Translations under genes and position numbers: made by a program
Shown: positions 10,385 through 24,849 of the stretch, piece after piece
Layout of the letters: the number at the start of each line of letters is the position of its first letter
Position numbering within the stretch: position 1 is the first letter of the stretch
Assembly (NCBI GenBank): GCA_038503075.1
Contig: JBCAML010000014.1
Coordinates: 1,302,001-1,366,000 of the forward strand
Origin: Gyromitra esculenta
Lineage: Eukaryota > Ascomycota > Pezizomycetes > Pezizales > Discinaceae
Direction: 5' to 3'
DNA length: 64,000 bases
Notes under the pieces: model-generated
What the model was told of the DNA's origin: nothing
What the model saw: only the letters and a program-made list of their open reading frames with translations
The model's database searches: none

Positions 10385-11890
10385 TCACATGATATATTCC
10401 CCCAAATTCCTTCCGCCCCCGTCTTTATCCTCGTCTTTCATATCCGCCTCCACACTTTCTATCATTCCTAGAACTTGTTCCCATCTCATCAACAACAATC
10501 TCTTCACACTGTCTTCTGCAAGATCATCTGCACACCCCCATGCCTCTCTCCCACGTACTCTCAGCTTCCCCAACAAGCCTCTTAGGTACTCCTCTACTGC
10601 AGCCCTCTCGCGCTCGCCATCCTCCCGCAGCTGCCCATTCAAATAGCGACGCCATCGGTCCACTTTCGTACTGTTTCTAGGGCTTCCAGGGTCTTTGATC
10701 AACATCATCCGCACTGCTGCCTGAGTGCGAAAACAAAATGTAGACCGGTCGAAAATGTAGTTTCCCAGGAACCCTTCAGCGTCAAGATGGCGCTTTTGAT
10801 CGGGAGTCAGGTCAGGGAGGATATAATTATCAATACTGACTTCGTCCCACTTGTTAGATTGGGTGGGCAAGATAAACCCATATTCGCATAGGAGGAAGTC
10901 GTTGCTGTGGCAACCATAAGTCACGAAGAGTTGCGTGTCGGCAGGAAGCGAGTCTTTGTTGGGAGTTACGGTGTATCCGGTTGGAGAGAGTTCTACTTTG
11001 CACTAGATGGAAATTAGTATAGCTACTGACTGAGGCTATAGCTTGGATACTGTGTGGAAAAAGGGCACTTACACCGTCGTCAGAGTGATTGAAATAGTCA
11101 ATGAAAGGGCACAAGGCCATGCAGTCTTCCTTGCTAAGCTCTCTGTAATCCCGTGTGTCGAGTTTGTAGAATAAACTTCTGGTATTCACTATTCAATCCC
11201 CAGAGTGTTATGCTGGGTAGAACGAGTGATATATCATGAATGATGACGCATACCTACGAGCCACGAATGGATATACTCGTCCCTTGAAAATTCGAACCCC
11301 AGCGAACTAACTTTTTCAAAATCCTCATCAAACTTCTTTTTTTGTGCTCCTAGTATCGCTAGTGACCATTCATTCTCAGTTAAATATTCAATAACTAAAT
11401 TAGAATTCAGGGCATACCTACAAATCGCGGATGGTGGCAAGAGTTCTTGTTGCTCCGTTGTCCAGAGCAAAGGGACTCCCTCAGAAAACTCCTTCAGGCT
11501 AGGCCACACTTTCATCCATGGCGCCCACATATTCCTTTCATTTCGCTTCTCCTTCGAAATTGCTGCTGCAAACACGGCATGTGTCGATAGCTCCTTTAAG
11601 AGCACATTATAGTCACCTAGAGTAGGACTAAACTGCTTCAAATTCTCTCTCGTCAGCAATGCAGCCTTTGGTGTGAACGCTATGGTTTCTCCTTCGAAGA
11701 AGCCCATGCGGTTTTTGTTCTCGCCCTTCTTAGCGCGGCGTGGGCCCTCGATAGGCTCTATGGAGGCAATCCCAAGACCGGCATTGGGAAAGCGTGCAGG
11801 CGTGATCTTATTGAAGGTTATGCCCTGTGTGCGGCACCAGGCGAGGAATGATTGGTGTTTTTCATCATTAGCAGGGTGGTAGGTTGTCAT
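10385..11890 (-). CDS. SET-domain protein-lysine methyltransferase, Rubisco-LSMT/SETD type
   Basis: The family methylates lysines on non-histone proteins such as ribosomal proteins. Exons on the minus strand are 11890-11254, 11188-11073 and 11002-10385, encoding 456 residues. The N-terminus has the split SET start (PARFPNAGLGIASIEPIE, with an insert before FFEGETIAFTP). The long insert domain follows. The second exon carries VNTRSLFY and CPFIDYFNHSDDG, the SET core motif. The third opens CKVELSPTGYTV and then TYGCHSNDFLLCEYGFI, the second SET motif typical of this subfamily, followed by a helical substrate-binding domain. Intron 1 (11189-11253) contains a copy of the window's recurrent ATCACTCG motif. 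I cannot name the substrate. Confidence 0.88.
11223..11240 (-). repeat. ATCACTCG-type motif copy inside an intron
   Basis: Read on the minus strand this is TTCATGATATATCACTCG, very close to the termini of the TIR family described elsewhere in this window. It sits in a 65 nt intron of the SET-domain gene. Confidence 0.75.
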
Positions 11891-12532
11891 TGCGATTTTT
11901 GCTAACTTTTTTTTTGAGGGATCGCCTGCAGGTTTTACTGATAGGATAGGTACATGTAGTGGAGACAGTAGAGTTCCTAGCTGCGTTACCTGAGCCGACC
12001 GATTTCTTGTGGCGAACCCCTGCGGCTCTGCGGATGCAGGGATCTGTCCACATCAGGGGTTAGTGCTTTTACGAGCACGCAACTGTTGGCGATAAGTCAT
12101 CTAGAAAACTTCACAAATGCGCGTTCCTGTATTTAAATTCTATAAGTAAATTTCTAAAATCAGCCTACCTCTCAAAAAATATATCGATGGCGCTCAAAGA
12201 ATTGGCTTAGGGTCGCCGGCGCGGCCAAAACGATCAATACAGGTGGAAAAGGAGACACCGATGCTATACAGATGTATATATACATGTATCTAACGATTGA
12301 CCTTGAAGATATAGGTAGGGATAAACATAGTAATATCTAGATGAGAAGAAGCTGGGATGGGATGGGGGCGAACATTTATTAAATACTGGGTAGCGAGCGT
12401 CTTCGTGACTAGCCCTCTCAACAACATTGAGCTCTGGTTCCCTTTCTGACTTAATTGCTGGCTTTATTACTATGATGATAATGCGCGTGAGAGCTAGGGA
12501 CGCGAAAGTAAGCATTTCACGATGCCGAGAAT
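11891..12532. other. Intergenic 5' side of the SET gene
   Basis: AT-rich, without a supportable gene. TACATGTA palindromes occur at 11951 and 12281. Confidence 0.6.
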
Positions 12533-14047
12533 ATCACGGGATATCACTCGAGATCGAGTGAATTCTGTTTGGAGAAAATAGACATCTATTCCCCCGGAGC
12601 AAGCTCCAGCTCGATTGTCCTAAATTTCCAAAAGACTATAACTACATGTATTGAACATTACTACTATCACTCCGCTAGCTATATACATAGCTACATGTGC
12701 AGTCCCTCTTTTAGCTCCCACTGGAACTTGAAGACTCCTCCAAAGCCTCTTCTATACGGGGCGTCTACATTGAAAACCATTGTATTCCTACGGAGAGAAA
12801 CTCTGGTATATATGCCCGGGCAAAGCTCTAAATATATCATTATTCCATAAATACTCGTAACCATAACGTACCTTAGCTTCCGCTTCGAACGCACGCAAGA
12901 CCTCGCCAACCAACTTTTCTCTAGCTATAACTGTACGTACCGCATTACCTGAGAAACCTAATATAATAGAATTTACTTTAAAAAAACTATTAGTTCCGGG
13001 CTGGGCTTCAGGACCCACATGATGCCAGCATGGCTAAAAGCGGTACGGGATTCTCAGGCCGAAAATCCCAGTACTCTGCTTCCATATCTTCCAATTGATG
13101 AACAGGATGAAGTGTGGGAACATCTTCATTATGTCCTCACAAACCCCAGACTCAGAGGCCACAAAGCCATGAAAGAATTATACAAAAAACTATCGTTCCC
13201 TACACACCTGTCTCATATCGTCAAGGATATCAGCGATGCCTCCCTAGCGATTTCAAATCTTAAACTAGACCTAGCCACGGCCGAAATGCCTATGGGGGAT
13301 TTGAAGCGGGAGATCAGAAATTTGCAGGATGGGCCCGCAAGGAGGCTCGTGGAGATAGCAAATACAAGGATGCTGGAGCTGTCCGCGAGTAGCGAGGACA
13401 TCTCAGTGGTCTTGCGCTGTCGAGAACTCAGGAGAGAGTCTGAGAAAATCTTGATTGAGTGCGATATTAAGATATTGCGATGTAAAACGCTTCGCATACT
13501 TTCGTTAATGGGTTTTCGTCGGTAGAGATTTGTACGATCGATAGACTCTATATGATACTACTGGAAGTAAAAATTTCTTCCGAAATGCTAGACACGAAGA
13601 TGAGCAGAAACTCAAATTCCTTGACTATGCCTTGAAGCTCATCTACACGCCAATTGTAGATCCAATACCGACGCACCCTGATCGGGCCTCGTTTCTATGG
13701 AATTTCTCCTACTTTACCTGTTCAAAGGCTGTTGCTAAGCCCTGACTCGAAGTCTTTTAAAGCAGCCCACCATATGTATAGCATGTCGGCATATACTCGA
13801 TGGCGGGATTAATCATCGAATAACTAGGCTATAATATGTCCTATATACAGTAGAGCCTTCTCTTTCGGTTCCAGAGCAGTCAGTGGACACTTCCAGCTCT
13901 CACTGCCTCCAGCCCATATATATGCATCCGTCACATACATGTATGCGTATTAAGAAGCATCTCCAATAATGTGCTCAATGAATAAACAAATAAATAAAAT
14001 ACTTCTCTAACACAGCCTCTCCTATAAACCGAGTGATATTACATGAT
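12533..14047. mobile_element. 1.5 kb TIR element (ATCACTCG-termini family), copy A
   Basis: The left end reads ATCACGGGATATCACTCGAG. The right end, reverse-complemented, reads ATCATGTAATATCACTCGG. The termini therefore form an imperfect inverted repeat of about 18-20 bp. No clear target-site duplication was recognised, and no transposase motif was found inside. The interior holds a 168-codon open frame on the plus strand. Pairing of these two ends is inferred from orientation and spacing. Confidence 0.5.
13019..13525 (+). CDS. Hypothetical protein inside TIR element A
   Basis: An uninterrupted 168-codon frame starting MMPAWLKAVRDSQAEN. I do not recognise it. Predicted character is helical: an acidic/aromatic N-terminal part (PYLPIDEQDEVWEHLHYVL) precedes a heptad-like region with ISNLKLDLATAEMPMGDLKR and later LRCRELRRESEKILIE, which could form a coiled coil. 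There is no signal peptide or membrane segment. It lies wholly between the inverted termini at 12533 and 14047 and may be cargo or a chance frame. A frame of this length without stops in AT-rich DNA is mildly unusual. Expression is unknown. Confidence 0.35.
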   Translation: MMPAWLKAVRDSQAENPSTLLPYLPIDEQDEVWEHLHYVLTNPRLRGHKAMKELYKKLSFPTHLSHIVKDISDASLAISNLKLDLATAEMPMGDLKREIRNLQDGPARRLVEIANTRMLELSASSEDISVVLRCRELRRESEKILIECDIKILRCKTLRILSLMGFRR

Positions 14048-15328
14048 CAATTACATACAATATTAGGAGCTGTGTATGATTTTTGCAGGTTATTCTCGAT
14101 GTGTGCATACTCTGTCTCTTGATGTGACATGTTAGATCACATAAGATTTACCCCCGGCATCAAAATCACAATGCGTCACTCGTACCGTTAAAATCTATTC
14201 TCGCAATCGGGTCTCTGGGTTCCTAGGGATCGTGTGCCTTCTTTGAGAGATATGCATCCCTAAGGAGATGTCTATTGAGGTTAACTTTGGTTTGATACCA
14301 AGATTAGAGATAGAAATATATGGAAGTTTGAACAGTGGATGGAGATCATGACACACGAAACGTTCTTCTGCTCCTAAGCAGGGAGTCCTGTTAACGATTC
14401 AATAAACTTCTTAGTGATGAAGCAACCAATAGCCTATATAGCTATTCTATTGCAGAGCCTTCAACTGCAACTGTAAACGCTTTAGAAAGCGGAACGTTGC
14501 ATGGACAAGGATCATCACCACTCACTCGGAATTTCTGACATCCTGCGAATGAAATAGTGCCATTTGGTAAACGCCCAGGTGTCTTACTGATACCTGTAGC
14601 ATATACATGTACCTATTTTGAGCCGGTACCGAAAAGTACACGCGCATATCTGCGCAAGAGCACTGCCCGCAAATTTTACGAGTGGAGGTATGAGAATGGG
14701 TAGACATATCCTTTAGACGTCGACGACTAGGACATAGAAATCACGGACATTGATATGGTTTATTACTATTACCCTTCGTGCTAATATTGTATCTGAGTCC
14801 AATGCTAGCCATAGTATATGTAGTTAACGCACGGGAGCTGCGTGTACTTTTGAAGGCTGGGGGCTACGCTGGGTAGGGATATACTGTCATTAAATAAAAA
14901 AAAGATAACACCACTGAAAATAGCAAACGCCTTGGTCTGGAAGTTGTGAGGGAGCAATGCGAAAACTGCTTGTATCTCCAGATTTATCAATGGGATAAAA
15001 AGTGGCGCTGACGGTCCAAAACGCCAGTTTATCTGCACGGGGCTAGACCTGGCACCGAGGCTACATGTTCTGTTACATTAGTATGCAATAAAACGCAATT
15101 AACTATAATCTTTGAGAGTTGGGGCTCTGATACCCCCGCGTTGTAGTAGATTCCGCTACGGCATCCTACGATGTAGCAGCGGGAGGGAACTGCCGGCCCG
15201 CGCAGCCGCCCAAGCAACAGGTATTACACATCCAACCCTAACCCCCGCAGCTTCGCCTCATCACCAAACCACCGCGCGAGAGCCACGGTTGTCTGATATC
15301 TCTCTCCATCCTCGTCCGCAGAACAATC
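14048..15328. other. Intergenic, no gene seen
   Basis: AT-rich; contains a TACATGTA palindrome at 14604. Short open frames have no recognisable domain. The last 300 bp are the probable promoter of the thioredoxin gene. Confidence 0.6.
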
Positions 15329-16210
15329 ATGGCCAAAATCGGAACCCTCAGTTCGGTCTCGCAGCTCTCCGGAATCCTTTCCAAGAACGCCGTGGTAGTC
15401 ATTGACTGTAAGCCCCCCCACAAGGTTCACCCTCGAAAGAAGAGACAAGATAACTGATTGATACGTCTGTAGTCCACGCAACATGGTGCGGCCCCTGCAA
15501 AGCTATCGCTCCAACTTTTGAATCACTCGCCAACAAACACGCTGTCCCTGGTAAAGTCGCGTTTACTAAATGTGACGTCGACCAGTGCCAGGACATTGCC
15601 GGCCAATATGGCGTCCGAGCGTTTGTCCTCCCCCTCCTCTATCCACTTCCCCGGAGGGAAAAAACTCCCCCACGAGTAAAAAAAACTATTAATAGCTAAC
15701 TCACTACCTAGTATGCCTACATTCCTAATCTTCAAGAACCGTTCCGAAGTCGCGCGCGTGCAGGGCGCCGACGCCCGTAGCCTTATCACCGCAGTCGAGA
15801 AATATGCCGCCGAGGCCAAGTCTGCAGCTGCCACCTTTGCGAGCAGTGGGAAAGGGTATACCCTGGGCTCCTCCTCCTCCTCCGCGTCGGCTTCCACGTC
15901 AGCAGCAGCGCGTCCGGCTGTGACCAAGTATGTACGTGGCGGACAGATATTGGATAGCTTACCAGTTGGCGCGAAGCTGCGCGGGTTCTTGAATGCTATG
16001 GTGGTGTTTATTGGATTGTACCTGACGTCGCTATTCTCGCTTGATGCGATCACGGCTGCGGAAAGCTCGCCCTTTAATATTGTGAGTGCGGGTGAGAAGA
16101 AGAACGTGCGTAGTGCGGGGGGAGGTCCTGGGCATATCGCACCATCCGCTGGAGGGCCGGCAGGGAGGAGGCTAGGGACTCTAGACAGTATCAGAGGGAG
16201 TGGTGGCTAA
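15329..16210 (+). CDS. Thioredoxin-domain protein with C-terminal hydrophobic segment
   Basis: Exons 15329-15407, 15473-15620 and 15712-16210 join in phase to 241 residues. The thioredoxin fold occupies about residues 1-105, with VVVIDFHATWCGPCKAIAP (active-site WCGPC), FTKCDVDQCQDIAGQYGVRA and the cis-proline motif MPTFLIFKN. A Ser/Ala-rich linker follows (GSSSSSASASTSAAARP). Next come LDSLPVGAKLRGFLNAM and a hydrophobic stretch, VVFIGLYLTSLFSL (about residues 185-198), before a Gly/Arg-rich tail. Classical cytosolic thioredoxin is about 105 residues, so this protein is more than twice as long. The hydrophobic stretch could anchor it to a membrane; that is inference. Its redox partner is unknown. 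Confidence 0.9.
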
Positions 16211-17690
16211 GAGGGAGTGAGGGGAGGCGATGAGGCGTATTAGGGTTTCTCTTGAGGATTTGGTGGATCTCTGAAGGCTGTCTTTACCGGGTGAGTTTTC
16301 TTGTACTTGTAGAAACACTGAGCTTGGGCCAATTTAAGCAGTTTTTCCCTTGATGCCCCGAGCGCTGGTAATCTCCAGTCCAGTTTTGAATCGCTTTGGA
16401 CTTTCGAGTTATGGGGCCGACCGTAGAATGTCAGTGAGAAGTCTGAGTAGGAGGATTGGATGCATACGGTCCCTTCTATTTTAAATTCCTGAAATCTATA
16501 ATTGTCTAGTTCTGCGAGTACACACTATGGTCACTCATCCCATGTTTCCATAGTAGCACATTCACATAGACCAAAAGACCAATGCATTCTTCATGTCTCA
16601 TCACTCGACCTCAATAACGTAATTCTGCATCGGGTGTAGATCATATGAGGGAAAGGTGTCTACCCTAGAGTACTCGAGTAAGAATAGCCTTATGATATTT
16701 CACTCTGAGCGTCCTTATATCAATTAAATCGCTGCGTGTAAATACTAAGACCAATCTCCCCAGTAAGACGTATTCGCGTATAGTTCTCTAAAAAAACCTG
16801 TCAGTGGCAGACATGCTCTGTCTTTGTCACACACTCTCTCATCCATATAATCCTCAAATGTATGTATGCCCAACATTAGTAATACTTCAATCCTCAAGCG
16901 TGCATTGAATATAGTACCAACTCGTACTTTTACTGGTGATAACTCTCGTATAGGCTATCCACTTGAATAGGCTTCTCGTTGGGTGTGCGGATACCAACTT
17001 TCTCCGCTGCTTCAGTATCGGCATCCGAGGAATGGACATCGAATCTAGCAATTCGTTAGAAATAAATTCTTCTTCGTCGTCCATCCCACCTAGATTATAT
17101 CTTGAGAAATATTCATGTTGATGGTCACGCAAAGCTTTTAGGTAGTGGGCTGGAAAGATTTGCTAGGTGTCTGGCGTTGGAGAGGTGTTAGGAGAGGTGT
17201 TGGATGGCGAGGACTCGATATAGGAAAGAGTTTTGGTGGCTGAGAGGCATCTAGGTTAATATCTCCTGACGCTCAAACTGTGTTCAATTCAGAACGCTCT
17301 AAGTGTTGAATAGCTATCCCATTTTATAGTCGAGAGCCTATGTAGCGATTGCTGAGACTAAAGCACCGAGTGTTCCAGCGACGGGTACATGTATTTAATA
17401 ATAGCAATATCTTGAGAGTGTTTGGGAGTTCGATTGAAATAGAAATACATGAAGAGAACAAAATCTTCGTCTGTCCCGAAAGGACACTAACACCCATAGC
17501 GTATATCAAATCGTTGCAAACAGAAGAAGTTGATCGAAAAAAAAAAAAAGACATACAACTACGAACAGAAACAGAAAGAAAAATTAAGTTCTAAACTTTC
17601 CCTCCCAGTTTTATATCTAGCTTGAAGTAGAGGTGAGTCGTATTCGGATTTGTAGATACCCCTGCTCCCTTCCTTTCCCATGTATTATAT
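16211..17690. other. Convergent intergenic region, no gene supported
   Basis: 1.5 kb between the thioredoxin stop and the stop of the next gene. It holds a solo ATCACTCG-type motif near 16590 (TTCATGTCTCATCACTCG) and a TACATGTA palindrome at 17386. The small frames here show no domain. Confidence 0.55.
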
Positions 17691-18730
17691 TTATTGCTTT
17701 CCCGGCACCTTGGACTCATCACTCAGTAGTGTGTTCACCGGTGCCGCATTCTCCGTGCTGTTCACCAAATTTGCCGCTCCAACAGGCTTCGGTGGCAACC
17801 CAGCAGGCCTTGGAGGTAGTGGATGCGCTTTCCTCTCACTTCCAACAGGCGGCGCTGGAGGAACTGGCTTCTTTGGCAAGTCGTCAACCTTCTGGGAAAG
17901 TGCCGCTTTCTCCTCCTCAATTTCCTTCTTCTCGATCTCCGCGGCGACATCATTAACCGGCGCCGTCTCTTCCTTCGTCGCAGCATCAACATCCGCCATA
18001 TCTATATCTATACTCGCGGCAACAGCCGCAGCCACAGCAGCGCCAGGAACCGTACCCAGTGGTATACCATCAGGCGTCGGTCCACCTGCAGCATTAGGAT
18101 CGCTGTTATGCGGAACAACAACCGGGAAAGTCCTCAACCGCTCTTCAGCAAACGAGACGGTTTTTTTTGGTCCCGGCTTGCGTCCCCTCGGCTTCGCTTT
18201 CCTCTTCGGCGGTGGCACCCTCCGGCGCACGGCCGCCGTGACTGCTGCAGTCTCAACAACCTCAACAACCTCCATGTCTCCGCGCTTCCGTGGGCGATCT
18301 GGGACCTTTGCGAGATAGACGGGCTCAGGACCTTCCTTGTTTCGCGGGACTTGCACCCAGCGCTTCGTCATGAAGAGTCTGCCGCCGGGGGTGGCGGGAG
18401 GTTTGGGTGCGGGTTTAGCCTGTGTGGATGAGGAGCTGCGCGCAGCTTGTAGGAGCGCCTGCGACATAGGCTGGAGTAGGTGGGTTTCTTTCGGGAGCGG
18501 AAGCTCGGGCTGTGGAGGTGGTGGAGGCGCGGATTTACCGACGGCAACCCATTGTCGGGCCCAACGGCGGACAGGGAGGCCTTCAAAGACATCGTGGTCG
18601 TGAGCGGAGCGAGCTTGGCGGCGAGATTGGCCGGTGGGTCGATACTGCGGTAGTTTAGCTACATATACCTGTATGGAGATGGAAAGGGTAATTCTGAAGG
18701 ACGTACAAAGGAGATGCGCGCAGGCATTGT
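17691..18730 (-). CDS. Unidentified basic, proline/alanine-rich protein; weak BCL7-like pattern
   Basis: The start MPARISF is at about 18730-18710. It then appears spliced over about 38 nt to VYVAKLPQYRPTGQSRR and stays open to the stop at 17691, giving about 330 residues. The N-terminal part contains HDHDVFEGLPVRRWARQWV and, 60 residues on, GGRLFMTKRWVQVPRNKEG. The paired RW...WV and RWVQVPR elements recall the BCL7 N-terminal domain of SWI/SNF subunits, but this is only a visual resemblance. The rest is low-complexity: a basic patch with PKRKAKPRGRKPGPKK (nuclear-localisation-like), an Ala-rich segment, a Glu/Lys helix and a Pro-rich tail. A nuclear role is likely but unproven. The proposed intron is near the lower size limit, so the first exon is tentative. 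Confidence 0.6.
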
Positions 18731-19360
18731 TGCGGCAGTTAACGCGTGTGGGAGAGGTTCTGGGTTAGTGATGTCACGGGGGACTCCGTAGCTAGCGGGT
18801 TTGTTGCGAGCGCGAAAAGATGACGGATCGCAGATGAAGAGCGCAAGAGGCTCTGCAGGAAAACGCGTTGTTGACTTGCGGTTCTGCGGTTGTTCGCTCT
18901 TTTTTTTTTGGTTGCTGGGTCGCTCGCGATTGAGGGATGGAGTTGACCGTTTAGGATAGGCGATGCACGTGGGCGGTGCAAACATTACCCGGCCGCAAGT
19001 GTTTTGTCTGGAACCAACGAAACCGGACTCTGATATTCGCCACTGGCTCGGGAGGGAAGAGGAAATGCGCAGACAGACAGACAGACGGGCAGACGGAAAA
19101 GTGCCCAGGGAAATTGGATGCTTCTGCCTTTGCCGTGGATATCAATTGTATCCCCCATGATTTATTTACAGTACAACACCATATAGAGGAAATGATATTA
19201 CATGCCGAAAGCTAAAGGATGATGCCTTGCTATCTGTGCGAATAGAGAGGAGAAGTAGGTTGAAGTTTGAAAGAGAGTTTGTTTTTAGTTCCAGCTAGTA
19301 GCCTCATTATTAGCACGATGAGAATTCAAAGAGCTGGGCCGTTTCAAGGAATTGATAAAC
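18731..19360. other. Intergenic; promoter side of the preceding minus-strand gene
   Basis: Contains a CAGA repeat at about 19069-19095 and a T-run at 18901-18910. No gene is seen. Confidence 0.55.
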
Positions 19361-19964
19361 TCACCCCGTATCTTTCTGGCGGACAATGTCGCCTCTTCCA
19401 TCAACTTGCCTGCCCTGTAGGAGAGGTTAGTACTGATTCACTCTGAAGATGCTTTGAGAAATTTGAGAGCGAGAAACTGTGGAACATACCGAAGCCTGAC
19501 CCTCAACGACTAGTCTATCCATCTGGAAGAACTGGCTGACCACAGTTTGTCTCTGTGTAGTTTCCGTTAGTAACCTGAAAAATCGCCCCTCTCCCCAGAA
19601 TATCGCTCTCCTTCCTCCTCCCAATCTCAAGCTCGAAATTCAGAAATAGTGTAGCCTACTTTGATAACCTGCAGTTCCTTCAGACCTTTCTGCACCAACT
19701 CCTGTATTCGTCGAGGGTCTTCTTCAGCCTTATGTTCCCGGAAAGCATCGCGTGTCCTGCGTCTCGCATACTCGCGGAAATTGTAGGCTGCGAAACGGTT
19801 TGAGAAACGAAGGAGGCTTCGATACTGCCCAATTCTTGTGGTCAGCTATTGAAATTCGAAACTCAAGACGAAGAGTGAATGAAAGGTCGAAGGAGATAGA
19901 AGTAGCAACAAGAGGAAGGGTATTAACTCACCAAAGACCTCACTTGCACTGCAGTCTCTGACAT
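19361..19964 (-). CDS. isd11: ISD11/LYRM4, iron-sulfur cluster biogenesis LYR protein
   Basis: ISD11 is the LYR-motif partner that stabilises the mitochondrial cysteine desulfurase Nfs1. Four exons on the minus strand (19964-19932, 19824-19660, 19552-19490, 19414-19361) join in phase 0 to 104 residues. The first exon is 11 codons ([11 protein letters not shown]). The second starts [20 protein letters not shown], so the LYR tripeptide is formed across the splice junction, and it continues [17 protein letters not shown]. The third has [18 protein letters not shown]. The last ends [16 protein letters not shown]. This is the length and motif order of yeast Isd11 (94 residues). No presequence is evident. 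It is divergent from MET3, 855 bp away. Confidence 0.95.
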
Positions 19965-22907
<2,943 letters not shown>

Positions 22908-23276
22908 ATTTAGAAACTTAGATCTTTATGGGTGGCGTATTGTATTTGGACTTTTTTTTGAAGAAAGGAATCGAATAAAAATCTGCGGACTGGGGAAAAA
23001 ACTGATGAAATTTGAACCGAGCACTCTTTTTGTATTATAGAATCATTCAGCTATTTTCTCACCGATGAAAGATTTTGAGGCCTAGTCTTTCGTGTGTCAA
23101 GTCATAGCGTATCATCATATGCTGGTATTTGCTAGATGTAGACCTAGTTCAGGTACCCAGGGGTTTTAGCCTACAATTCCCTAGATAAGCATCTTTCTCA
23201 AAGGAAACCTTTATTCCTATTATAAACAGACTAAACCAGCCGGTTTTTTGAGAGTCTCGAGGAGTTATTGCGATTC
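22908..23276. other. MET3 3' flank
   Basis: AT-rich 3' sequence; no gene seen. Confidence 0.6.
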
Positions 23277-24230
23277 ATCACAATTTATCACTCGGCGTGT
23301 TTTTGTTTGCGTAATTGATCACTTCAAGGGCTTCTGCGACCTTGATCGAGCTTTAAATTTGCTATCAAAGACTTAAGTTTCTCTCCAATTTCACATATGT
23401 AATTGAGACAACTCTATTCGCTTTGATATTTTAGTAACTAGGCCAAAGTTCCTAATTAATAAATCAGGAGAGAATATGCAGGCGAGAGCCATTATAAGGA
23501 AACAACCAAATCCTGCTTAGTATAACTCAACTCTGCTTAGCTGTAAATATCATACACCTATCATAGCCGCAAGCCTTTATGGCTGCATAATGGTTTAGTG
23601 AGATTTTTGGTAGGTATTCATCAATGAAATACTGTCCGAAAGTTACCGTATAATTTCGGTCGTAAGGAACGGGGCCGGACTGAGACAGCAGGATAAAATT
23701 GTATTCTGACTGGCTGGAAAATCTTTGAGGCTCAACTACAACTAGTGAACAAACTCTCTAAGACTAAGGCAGCAACCTAAACAGTATGAATCCTGTCACC
23801 TTGACCAGCAATATCACAATATTCTCCTGTAGTCTCAGGCCGGTCTCGTTCCTTATGACCGAGTTTATACGGTAATTAGGATGCCAAATAAGAAAAAAGC
23901 AGTAAGATTTTACTAGGCGTGTCCAGCACAACGCCCCGCGTTCGAATCTCCTCAGAGACGTTGCCATCACAATATGGCATATACTCGAACTTCTCTTGTT
24001 CAATCTACGACTAGATTATTTTGTTGAAGGTACAGGAGCTCGAAGGCGTAATGGATCGCTCGTTCGTGGTTGCTGGAAAGGCTTTGAACTTTCTCTAATT
24101 AACATGACCACTGCGTGTAATTTCGAGGTGGAAAGAGCTTGCACATGTACTTCGGATGATTGTGACTAATTATAGATCAGCTATTCTTTGTAGAGATTAG
24201 CCCTGAGTTTGGCGAGTGATGAATCACGAT
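23277..24230. mobile_element. 0.95 kb TIR element (ATCACTCG family), copy B, with nested MITE
   Basis: The left end reads ATCACAATTTATCACTCGG. The right end, reverse-complemented, reads ATCGTGATTCATCACTCGC. The pair matches at about 14 of 18 positions. No coding potential is seen inside. A 231 bp MITE of a different family is inserted at 23644-23874. Boundaries are inferred from the termini only. Confidence 0.42.
23644..23874. mobile_element. 231 bp MITE, copy 1 (TACCGTA termini)
   Basis: Both ends are inverted repeats of about 55 bp, starting TACCGTATAA at the left and, reverse-complemented, TACCGTATAA at the right. Both continue through an AAGGAACG segment to CAGGA. The two arms carry several transition differences. 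Each end begins or finishes with TA, compatible with a TA target site. It has the same length and family as the copy at 56401-56631, and its interior matches best in the opposite orientation. Confidence 0.85.
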
Positions 24231-24849
24231 TAAAATACATTTCAAGCTTCTACCGTCTCTCTAGAGAGTATGGTTTAGAGACGAGGAATGGATGGTACAC
24301 CCTAATTTTGTATCTATCTTAGTAGAAATACGATATTCTCATTATTACACACAGGGCAAAACCAGATCAAGCATAACTCCTCTTCTAGATTAGTACTGGT
24401 GAGCTGCTGCTGCTATTTAGGGCCTGTTTTCAGTATTATTAAGCGTTTTCTCATAAGGTAATTCTCACTCTCTGTTGTCACTTTAGCAACTATATAGTTT
24501 GATTGCTCAGAGAGAGCCGGTGTGGCCGTCGGTGGACATCATTTTGTCCTCAATAACTGCTGAACACAGTGTTTAGTCGTGATTCAAAGTGGCAGATTCT
24601 TCAGCCAATCATACCAATCACATATTTACATACGCCAAGGAAAGCGAGCAGGTACATGAAGCGGTAACGGTTAATAAAATGGGGTAATGGTTCTTGGCGC
24701 GTCAAGCCCAAGACCCCGGATGGACACTTCTCACTCCAAGTCTCGCTATCTCCGAAGCACCAAAATTCCGTCTAGCGACGCCCAGCAGAAAGAATTGATA
24801 TCGCCCCATTTAACTATTAACTACGAGAACTTGCTTATATTTTCTGGCC
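24231..24849. other. Intergenic, upstream of D-amino-acid oxidase
   Basis: AT-rich; no gene seen. It presumably contains the oxidase promoter. Confidence 0.5.

Noticed and set aside
23925..23955. GCGTTCGAATCTCC resembling a tRNA B-box
   Set aside because: No matching A-box, acceptor stem or anticodon arm can be folded around it.
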